A stretch of 54,491 nucleotides of DNA from Lingula anatina (lineage: Eukaryota; Brachiopoda; Lingulata; Lingulida; Lingulidae). Below are positions 36,231 through 45,843 of this stretch, one piece after another. Location: NCBI RefSeq assembly GCF_001039355.2, contig NW_019774847.1, positions 64,001 through 118,491 of the forward strand. Reading direction: 5' to 3'. Position 1 is the first letter of the stretch. Each line of letters starts with the position of its first letter. The notes beneath the pieces are model-generated. The model made no database searches, was not told the DNA's origin, and saw only the letters and a list, made by a program, of their open reading frames with translations. The position numbers were made by a program, and so were the translations under genes.

Positions 36231-37486
36231 TGGGCAAGTGCTTGTCAATCCCATTAATATTTCCCTCTAATAGGCCCTACTAGTACTGCTTTTAAATGCC
36301 TATTTCTTAAATGAGAACTGTACATACAGGTCAGTGATCTCAGGGGGTGATCATGGAGGGTGGGGAAGAATTAATTAATTCGACAGATTCAAATAATTTC
36401 CTTTCCGTAAATTAAGGCACTTTGACGAAATTTTCGGCTTCCTAGCGTGTCTTTTGCATAACTTAAGTTTGGGGCAGGCTGAATCTATCGTTTTGTTTAG
36501 GAAAATATTTGCTAGACTTCCCCCTTCCCTGCCCATCCTCCCCCGCACAAAATATCAATAACAATAATAAATAAATTAAGCCTTTAACGAGACAAAACCA
36601 AAGGATTTTTTTTCCATTTCAGTGCCCTAGCTAGGATCATGGAAGTAGGCCTACAACAGTTATACTTCAATAGTTGAATCCTATCGCCGTGTCTCTTGAT
36701 TTGGTGCCATTCGTAAACTTTAATGATATTTTTGATAAGTGCATTCTTTTCTTTTATTTGATTTTTAAAACTGGTGCCCTACATGTACATAGGCCTAAAA
36801 TAGTAAAATTGTCAGCGTTTTAAAATAAACTTTTCATGGGAACAAAATGAACATAGTGGACCATTTTAAGACATTTTAGACAGTTTATTTATTAAAAATA
36901 TAGTTTGCCAGATGTACAAGTCCAGTAAACAGGAAGCACTAGTAAATATGTCATTGTTTAAACTGCTTTAATATGCCATAAAATGTTTATTTTTACTAAC
37001 GCCAGTTATTGTAATTCCTTTTAGATTGCAGTGATTTTCAAATATATTCTGACTAATAAAAAATATCTCATATAATTATATACTATTAAATTCTATGTGT
37101 ATTGTTACACTTCTGCTTATTTGAGAGAACCGTGAATTATCTTTTGCAGACCGTCGACATAAGACTATTAATCACTGTCACAAGCAATAGCAGCCATGAG
37201 ATTCATAAAGAGACCAATAGCTGGAGGTATGCCGTGTTAGCCAACCAGACACAAGTGATATGTGCGCACTCTGGTGGCATATTTGCTTTAAGTGCGGAAA
37301 TGTCAAACAGTTCTAGACAGTGAAATTGAAAGATAAAAGGAGTATGTCATCTGAATTAAACCAAACGAATTAAAATACTGTACTGTCTCTTAGCATGCTA
37401 GGAAATCGAAAACAATGATCACAAGATCGACAGTAGTGTCAGACGATGTTTATCATCTAGAGCCTACTTGAATCTAGAGCGGGCAT

Positions 37487-37519
37487 TGACCGGGTCAACC
37501 TGACCTGACGTCATGACCT
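37487..37519 (+). promoter_or_regulatory. ERE-CRE cluster in presumed ER-type receptor promoter
   Basis: GGTCA ACC TGACC at 37493-37505 matches the 13-bp estrogen-response-element core exactly (outer bases G and T; only the outer G departs from AGGTCA). A perfect cAMP response element, TGACGTCA, abuts it at 37506-37513. Further half-sites TGACC flank at 37487-37491 and TGACCT at 37514-37519, so four receptor half-sites and a CRE occupy 33 bp. The cluster lies just upstream of a likely non-coding first exon, with a TATATT-like element near 37529. Confidence 0.6.
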
Positions 37520-37559
37520 AAGAGCACTATATTCTAGGCCCAAGTACAAGGCATTGTAA

Positions 37560-37739
37560 TATAGTTGAAGGACGAGCGAGTACGAAGGCTCTAGATACTA
37601 GTTTGGAGACTGCGTACTGTTAGTGCATTCAGGTTTTATTTTGTATAAAATTAGTGTTTAACGCTTGGAAGACGAATCAGAAGCAAAAGACGAGAAAATG
37701 CAGCCATTTTCAACAGAAACGTACCATTAACAGAATCAG
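37560..37739 (+). other. Probable non-coding first exon of the ER-type receptor, with uORF
   Basis: An exon-like stretch ends in a strong donor, CAG|GTAAGT, at 37739/37740. The start at ~37560 is estimated. It has a small upstream ORF at 37698-37730 (MQPFSTETYH, stop TAA). The next acceptor in the right setting is TTTCAG at 45787-45792, which opens the exon holding the receptor ATG. The link across the 8-kb intron is inferred from position and splice signals. Confidence 0.45.
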
Positions 37740-38728
37740 GTAAGTTTTTTTATTGCTAACGAACAATGACATTTTGGACAGCGACCAATTTCAGACACAT
37801 CTTTGTTATCCTTTATATGAATGTAGATTATTATTTAGGTTATAAAACCATTATACACAGCGTAGGTAGGTTGATGACAGTCTTATAAACTTACGAGCAT
37901 ACAAATGTTTATACATGTATCAGATAATATACAGTACAGTACATTTGTATTACTCAGTTAACACTCGGCTGTTTTAATGAATCTAAAATAACAGAAAACA
38001 ATTTTAGAATACCGTACAGCCATTACCGAAAAACTGATGTATAAGCACACATAATGGATATCAAATGTTAACAGAAAATTTAACCATGATTTTCATACTG
38101 TACTCTGTAGATTAGTGCATGGCTGGTCAAAATTTACCCCCCCCCCTCTTCCCTGTTAAAAAATAAGATGCACTAAATTGCAACATGATCACAATATCCA
38201 TAATATGTTGTAAAAGGTGTAACAATGAATTGAAAATGTTGGAACTACAATAAATAACTTGTTTGGATGACAAATACTAGTATATACTGATGTATTCATT
38301 TTACCATGTTTGACAGTCAGTCCAAATTCCTAAAAAAAATGTTTTTTTAATGGCCAGTATACCCCAAAATGAGTGAATTGATAATGGGTGCAAAAAAAAA
38401 AGGACACTGAATGGGTGGAGAGGGGTGAATAACTTTATAAAATTGTAAGCATCTCATATCTTTATTTTATTTTTTCATATGGGGTATACATTATGATAAA
38501 CATTTTGTTTTACCCATTAACTTCCATAAAATAACTTTCTATAAAATTGCAACCTCCTATTAGGCCATCAAAAACCATCTAGAAAACACGGTTGATATAT
38601 ATGTAGTATGCTCAGAGGTTTAGTCTGCATACTCTTATAAACATTTTTTATCAATAGCAATAGTCCCAACTATCTTCCATGACTATTTTTTCTAAAATGA
38701 AGTATTTGAAATACCAAAAATACACATA

Positions 38729-38764
<36 letters not shown>

Positions 38765-40738
38765 ATGAAAATTAATAATTGAAATATTTAGAAATGCAAA
38801 AAATATTGTATCAAATGTAGTGAAAATAAATTCACAGCAGGAAAATTTCGATATATACCAGCACATGTAGAAATTTATATGACAAACAATTTATATAATT
38901 GGAACTGGTCTTTGTGCCTGATTAATCACTGGCCTAGAAATGAAATTATAGTGACTGTTATAATCATAAGCCTTAGTGCAAAATATCTCCCTCATAAGCC
39001 ATATATTAACAGCAGAATATATCTGAAATGCGCAGACCTCCAAGTTATGAAAATTGAGTAACCAGCTTTTGAAGATGGGTACAATGCAACCTTCTTACCT
39101 TGTGACCTATTTGCCCAAAGCACTAGCTGTTACTCAATTTCAACTTTATGAACTGTATTGCATGTGGAAGCTTTGAAAACCCTCAGTAACACACTGTTAG
39201 GAACCTATAAACACATCAAATGTACATATTGCATGTGTACCATTGCTTTGTTGAATTTTCGAACATGTTGAATTGATACAAACAATCTCTCAGAACAATA
39301 AAACTTTTCATAACTGGGGTCCCTGTAACCCTGTTTGACATCTAATGGCGGCCAGTGCAGGTTCAATGACCGTTTGTTGCCCTTTCAGTAGTCACTGGGC
39401 TTACTGGTAATATCAGTGTCCTTTCAATGGTGTTTCAGTCCTGGTGTGTATTATATAATGGATATAAAAGGTCATTGGTCTGGTGTTTAGATATGGGAGA
39501 TGGCATATTAATAGGTCGTCTGTTTCAAGATGACAGAGATATGATGACTACCTGCAACCTTTTTGCACCAGTTGCACATTGTTTAATATCAACAACCAAG
39601 TAAACATGTCACTTACATTTTACAGGTGATTATTGATTTTTTTCAAAGTCCAAAGATGTGGCCTGGTCACTGCATTAATAACAAAATATGGTACACATGC
39701 AATAAAACCAAAATATGATTGGGAAAAAAGATGATTTGCCACCTTTTGGTTTTAAAAAATTACAACTTAGCTTAATACTTGGTGTACAGTCTCTTTGGCT
39801 CATATATCACAGAAATATTATTTCTCTCATGTTTTCTAATGGTGCAGTGTTCACTAATCGTACTACCGTAGTCTCAAAATATGATTGTTATGGTACCAGT
39901 GACTGAAGGGTCAGAATGCTAAGAAAATTGCTGTCAGTTGACCTTGCAGTAAGATTTGTATCTTTTTTATTTCACTCTCATTTTCCATGCCCTGTTCACC
40001 TTGGTGTACGTCATACTGTAGGCCAGATGTCTGTGATAGATTTTACAAATATACTTTTTAGTTTTATGTATCATAAGAATGGTCATATGAATTGCTGTTT
40101 TATGTTTTCTGTGAACTGCCTGTGTTACTCATGTTATGTGATAAACTGAAGGGTACAGCTGGTGGGAAAGTATCCTTAGCTGCTGCACTAATTATGCTTT
40201 AAAAATAGATTGGGCAATTATTAAAGAAGCCAAATCCCTTTGCCTATATTTCTTGAAGTTATGATTCTGGCATATGTCATTATAAACATCGGAAATATCA
40301 GATTTTCTGTGAACTACTTAATGACAGTTAATTATTAGTACATTTCTTTCAAATCTGTGATCACCAATACATGCTGTTGTATCGATATCCTGTTGATGAA
40401 GTCGGAGTACCTTGTTCAACCTCTTACCTCATGTGACCCAGTAGAAGGCAGGCCACTTACGTAAATAACATAGGGATTTGTACATTATCAAGGTCTACTC
40501 AGTAGTCATGTCCTTATTTAACTGGACTGATAAAGATTTTGTTGTCAACATCTTTGTATATACCTACTAATTGTTGTTAAAGCCACAAGAGAAATCAATG
40601 AGTGTGATATTATGATTTGTACTCAAAAGTACTGTTCATAAATATCCATTTTCAGTTTTGCCATCAACCAAAATGATGTACATAAAATGGTTTCATTGAA
40701 TTGTGTCTAACTTTATTTGATGAAGTAACAGGGTATAC
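37740..40738. other. Left part of the 8-kb first intron of the receptor gene
   Basis: AT-rich, no coding exon recognised. It contains a CA microsatellite at 38732-38762 and a few short homopolymer runs. Short open frames near 39715-40149 look like chance. Confidence 0.5.
38732..38762. repeat. (CA)n microsatellite
   Basis: About 15 uninterrupted CA dinucleotides in the first intron of the receptor gene. Confidence 0.9.
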
Positions 40739-41200
40739 AGAAAGAAGCCGACTAATCCACTGATGATCTTCCTGCCTCCACATGTGCTGTCCTTGCAGGG
40801 GTCTAGCAATTAAACCTCGGAGCAGTGATTTAATATGTTTAATGGCGCATGTGGAGGCAGGGATGCCATCAGTGGATTAGTTGGCTCTTCTTTCATGTTG
40901 GGTCCACCATATTTGATCCGTGGATTTGTAGATCCTCGGATCATCTGTTATTAATGTCCTCTTACAGTCACTGCAGGTTTATCTATTTTTAACCAGATGG
41001 TATATTTATCATTTATTCAGTAAGAAAAAGATACAAATTTTTTGCAGCTACAGCTGCAAGTGTGAGTATAGAGCTTCCTTAGAGGCCATTCAGAATGAGA
41101 AGAGCTGAGTGCTAGCTAGGCCTAAATATGTTGACGACCTAAATATGGTGGACCTACATGAAAGGAAGACTGCTTAATCCTGTAATGGTCTCTCCGCCTC
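40739..41200. mobile_element. Nested fold-back repeats
   Basis: An inner palindrome has arms at about 40741-40784 and 40847-40893 (GCCTCCACATG and CATGTGGAGGC; ACTAATCCACTGATG and CATCAGTGGATTAGT). Its right arm starts a second, larger inverted pair: about 40875-40914 against 41141-41180, sharing CATGT.GGTCCACCATATTT. The second pair encloses ~225 bp. It looks like one fold-back element nested in, or sharing an end with, another. No coding capacity. Confidence 0.6.
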
Positions 41201-41614
41201 TCACACGCCTCTCAACGCGTCGTCCCTGCAAAAGCTATTTAGGAATTTATCATTGTTCATTTTATCTACCTACATACTTTGAAAATCTGTGCTTATAACA
41301 GTATTTTTCTTGGCATTTTACAGAAATTTTCACATAAATTAACCTATTGCTTGTTGTCAGTTAGAGCATGTTTTCATGGCCCAAAAATAATACGTTATAG
41401 ACTCGATCTTTCCAATGGAAAAAAGCGTCGGTCTTTCAGTTACATAATTTTGAAATCATTAAAATATATATTGCATTTGTAATGCTTTTTCTGTATAAAA
41501 AAGAACTAAAGGGTACACCAGTTTTCATTTTTATATACTGTAAGTGTCTGTATATATTCTGATCAGTCTGTCTATCCCTGTCCTTGCCATCGCTGTCGCT
41601 GTCGGACACATGAC

Positions 41615-42068
41615 ATTTGCCCCATAACTGCCGTATTTTTGTTTTACTTTAAATTTACTAAATTGCCTTGTTTGTTAAAGAAGCAGGTTGCTTTCGAAAA
41701 TGGGCATGATCCGTTCACATTTACAATATTTATTCTGGTCATTTCCACAATTTTGCCGACATTCGCCCCATAACTTTCAAATAATATTTTTGTCTTACTT
41801 TAGATTTACTGAGTGGCTTTGTTTGGCATAGAAGCAGGTTCTGTTTGAAAATTGTGGTGATCGGTTTACATTTATGGTAATTATTCTGGATTTTTGGGCA
41901 ATTTTGTTGATGTTCACCCCATAACTGCCAAACTGTATTTTTGTTTTACTTTAAATTTACTGAGTGGCTTTGTTTGGGAAAGAGGCAGGTTGCTTTCGAA
42001 AATCTGTACAATTGGTTTATATTTACTGTTGTTATTATTATTATTATTTTTTTATTATTATTATTATT

Positions 42069-42109
<41 letters not shown>

Positions 42110-42265
42110 TTATTTTTTTTTTTTTGCACAATTTTGGTGATGTTTGCCCCATTACTGCCAAACTATATTTTTGTTTTACATTAAATTTACTGAGTGGCTT
42201 TGTTTGGTAAAGAGGCAGATTGCTTTTGAAAATCAGCATTTTTATTTACGGTAATTATTCTTTTT
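41615..42265. repeat. Degenerate tandem repeat, ~150-bp unit, four copies
   Basis: Four copies each contain CCCCAT(A/T)ACT, then TTTTTGT.TTAC.TTA.ATTTACT and GGC(T)TTGTTTG...AGAAGCAGGTT or variants. The CCCC anchor lies at 41620, 41766, 41917 and 42147. The last interval is longer because a TTA/TTTA microsatellite (about 42030-42125) has grown in it. Tandem arrays of this unit size occur inside Helitron-like non-autonomous elements of bivalves, but no Helitron ends were seen. Confidence 0.7.
42030..42125. repeat. (TTA)n/(TTTA)n microsatellite
   Basis: Mixed TTA and TTTA repeats ending in a poly-T run, inside the ~150-bp tandem array. Confidence 0.9.
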
Positions 42266-42671
42266 TTGTTTGTTTGAATATTTTTTCACACGTTAGCATT
42301 TTCAGTGGCTTTTATAGCATAGAAACTGAATAACTTGCTAGTTTTTTAATATCCATGTTACCTGTAGTACATAATGTCAGTGGGTAAGAGTGATTATGCT
42401 GTTTTAAAGCATTATGCAATAGTGCATCAAAATTGGCCAAAACATTATTTGGTGCACTCTTTTCTGAATGTCTGAACATTTGTCAGCTTTGCTGCCTTGT
42501 TTCCTGTATTGTGTCTGTATATGTGTCAGCTTTGCTGTCTAGTTGCTGCTACCATTCAATGGGAAAGTTCCCATTTTAAGAATTTGATTTCAAAAAAATT
42601 AACTTTTTTAAAAAAAATAAAAATTTACAGTAACAGACTATTTTTTCGATGATTTTTTCGATGATTTAACA

Positions 42672-44983
42672 GTACGGTAAAGTCTTGAAAATTTCGTCGC
42701 TTAAAAATTAATTAATATTTTTAATTGTGTAAATCCGACTAATTTTTCAAAATTACCTCCCCCCGACTCTTGGGTGTGACGAAATTTTCAAAAATCCGGC
42801 CTTTGTGCTTTTATCCTTAGCGACTGTTATCTTTGACCCTCCTATATTATGGGATATTTACTTCCTAAGTCATTTTCTGTTGGTAAATAATAATCTAGTT
42901 ATAAGTGCATCTCGATTATCTAAGTAATACTTGACTGTACCCGAAAACGTGTTGAGAATTATCTTCTCGATAAGAAACATACCTCCTGATAGAGGAGAAG
43001 GATCAAGATAAGCCTAATTTCAACCTTGCATCATAACCTGGACGCGACATGTTAAAAAAATTACGCACTTGGGAACGTTTGTTGCATACAGGGCTTTTCC
43101 CAGGATTGAGTGTCAGGCCTTCTAAAATTACCATCTGTAACTTCCTAAAAATTTACAGGGAGTTAAAATAATGATCTCCCGTTGACGATCTTCCGCAATT
43201 TAAGTTCCTTGAACTAATATGAAAACTGCATTTTATTATTGCTTACATCGCGAACAATCTCCCGATGAAGATGTGAAAATTGCCTTTTCGTCTAGCAAGG
43301 ATCGCGAACGATCTCCCTCTGATATGAACTTATGCGAACAAAGTCCTGAGAATATTACGCGAACGATTCTCCGCCGAAGATATACCGTGAGCGGGGCAGG
43401 GGGCGGATTAAAGATAAAATGAAAATGAATATTTAAAAAAAAACCAAAGTGTGTGTGTGTGTGTGTGTTGGGGGGGGGGGGTTAAATAATGATCTCCCGC
43501 TGACGATCTTCCGTGAACAAATTGCATTTCATTCTTGCTTACATCGTGAACGATCTCCCAATGATGATATGAAAATTGCCTCATCGTCTCGCTCGGATCG
43601 CGAACGATCTCCCTCTGACGATTTTACGCGAACAAAGTCCTGACGAGAGTACGCAAATGATTCTCCGCCGAAGATATGCCGTGAGCGGGGGAAGGGGGGG
43701 TTAAAAATAAAATGAAAAATATAAATTATTTATAATATTCAAAGGTGGAGGCGGGGTTAAAATAATGATCTCCCGCTGACGTTCGTTCGCAAACTAAGTC
43801 TCTTGAACTAATATGAAAACTGCATTTTATTATTGCTTACATCGCGAACAATCTCCCGGTGAAGATATTAAAATTGCCTTTTCGTCTCGCTCGGATCGCG
43901 AACGATCTCCTTCTGAACGAAGTTCCCTAAATCCCTTGAACTAATATGAAAATTGCATTTCATTCTTGCTTACATCGTGAACGATCTCCCAATGATGATA
44001 TGAAAATTGCCTCATCGTCTCGCTCGGATCGCGAACAATCTCCCTCTGACGATTTTACGCGAACTAAGTCCTGACGATAGTACGCAAACGATTCTCCGCC
44101 GAAGATATGCCGTGAGCAAGGGGAAGGGGGGGGGGGTTAAAGATAAAATGAAAAATATATATTATTTATAAAATTCAAAGGGGGAGGGGGGGTTAAAATA
44201 ATGATCTCCTGCTGACGATCTTCCACGAACGAAGTTCCCTTGAACAAATATGAAAAGTGCATTTTATTCTCGCTTACATCGCGAACGATCTCCCGCTGAA
44301 GATATGAAGATTGCCTTTTCGTCTCTCTCGAATAGCAAACGATCTCCCACTGATGATCTTATGCGAACGGAGTCCGCTACAAATATGAAAATTATCTTCT
44401 CGTCCCATTCGCATTGCGAACGATCTCCATGTACGAGCCAGGTAATCGTTAAATGGTCCTAAGTTGAACATGGACATGAATAGAAGTGACGGGTACATTT
44501 CACTTCGAGATAATATCTTGATTTTTTCATTGTGTCTTCCTCATTTAGGACAGCCGCCGATAACAATAACAGCGTTACAAATGACAAAGCCGCGGCCTGT
44601 GACTTCTATTTACCGGCTTGATAACGCACCTTAAGCCAGGTAATAGTAATGAAACTAAAGACAAAAGGCCGACGTTCCCGCAATTGAGAACGGGAATTCA
44701 CATCTTAACCATCTATATTGTGAGTAACCGCTCGCAGGGCGCACTATTGTTCCTATCTCCCATTGAGAGTGTTATCGGCAATGATATCCTGGTCGTATCA
44801 TTGTCTTGAATCAACTGACGCATTACCTTCATGTTTGAGCTGGACAACGCGGCCATATTTGGTGACGAACTTTTCAAAAATTATCGAGTACCTCATTTTC
44901 AAGGTCGACGAAGTTTTCAAAGGGAAAAAAATTACGTCGGCGGAAAATCGTCTGCCGACGAAATTTTCAAGACTTTACCGTAC
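42672..44983. mobile_element. 2.3-kb non-autonomous element with 28-nt perfect terminal inverted repeats
   Basis: Positions 42672-42699 are the exact reverse complement of 44956-44983 (28 of 28; the ends begin GTACGGTAAAGTC). Pairing stops immediately outside. The outermost GTAC is itself palindromic, so the ends could be CGGTAAAG... with TA target duplications. The motif GACGAAATTTTCAA is also repeated just inside both ends. Inside lie several higher-order repeats (43160-44430), G-rich runs and a GT microsatellite, but no transposase. The whole element lies in the first intron of the receptor gene. The family is not recognised. Confidence 0.7.
43160..44430. repeat. Nested minisatellite built on GCGAACGATCTCCC
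   Basis: A motif of about 50 nt, GCGAACGATCTCCC followed by GATATGAAAATTGC and a CGTCTCGCTCGGATC-type end, recurs many times. It is organised in larger blocks starting near 43160, 43485, 43765 and 44200, separated by G-rich spacers (for example 43469-43481 and 44118-44136). Because the motif is open in one frame, spurious peptides with RERSP repeats appear; stops and indels show they are not genes. A GT run lies at about 43450-43468. Confidence 0.75.
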
Positions 44984-45843
44984 ACCCTCATACAGTCCTT
45001 TATATTTTTGAATTTGTGCTTCATATTTGTTGATTTATTTATTAATTGCATTGTTACTCTTATTTTTTGCTTGAATATTAATTTTTAAAGATGTGAACTA
45101 TTCCCTTTGTTGTTTGTGCATGTATTTTTCTAGTTTACTCCATAAACTGCTTGACTATATTTTTGTATACTTTTAAAGGGATAACAACTGTTCATTTTGA
45201 CCAAAAAAATGGATTTTCCTGGGATAAAGGACAATTTTCCCATACTTACCAATGGTTAATGAATCCATTCCCACCTTCAAAGTTAGTCCCTGTTTTGTTT
45301 TTTTTTTTTTTCTAAAAAGTTTGCTTTTCTGAATATTCTCATAAGAGATTATTACAGAGTGTAGCCATCTATAGAGGTCACGTGGTGTGATGGCAAGCAC
45401 AAATTCCAGAATGATTGTGTTCAACACCTTTTTTGGTGGTAAAATGATAATTATTATATTTCTATGAGCTGTTTACAATGCATTTATAGTGGAATATATA
45501 TAACTTGTGAACAGTTGTTATCCCTTTAAGTTGCAAGGAAGTTTTGTTAAGTAGAAATATTTTTTGATATTGGGATTTTAAATTTTGAATTTTCATGCAA
45601 ATTGTTTTAAACCTCTCATAGCTGCCACTGAACCTGAGACTTAATTTTTTTCCTCCTCCATGTCTGTACTAAATTTATGTCAGTAGTGCTGTGTAGTCTG
45701 TAGCTTGCATATAATGCTAGAAGTGTATTTACATTTATGACATTTTTCAAATATTTTTCTCCATTTTTCACTATTTAAGTGATTAATTTCAGCTAAAAGT
45801 TCCATACTTTGAATTACGGCATTTGACACAAGGGCGAACCAAA

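Larger units (their letters stand above)
33561..37440. other. Intergenic region between SRF and the ER-type receptor
   Basis: No coding exon recognised on either strand. It contains an AAT microsatellite (34740-34792), an interspersed repeat with three internal tandem copies (about 35671-36230), and a stretch at about 35395-35460 resembling the edge of a decayed transposon. SRF and the receptor gene are divergent here. Confidence 0.55.

Noticed and set aside
41894-42210. Hydrophobic, membrane-like open frames
   Set aside because: They are translations of the TTA/TTTA microsatellite (runs of Leu, Ile, Phe and Tyr), not a membrane protein.
43219-44462. Several short frames with RERSP-type serine/arginine repeats
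   Set aside because: They come from the open frame of the GCGAACGATCTCCC minisatellite; units are interrupted by stops, indels and G-runs, so not an SR protein.
45823-45843. Upstream start of the receptor frame at 45823
   Set aside because: The codon there is TTG; the first ATG is at 45844. The same applies to SRF (TTG at 33247 against ATG at 33133) and acylphosphatase (TTG at 18359).
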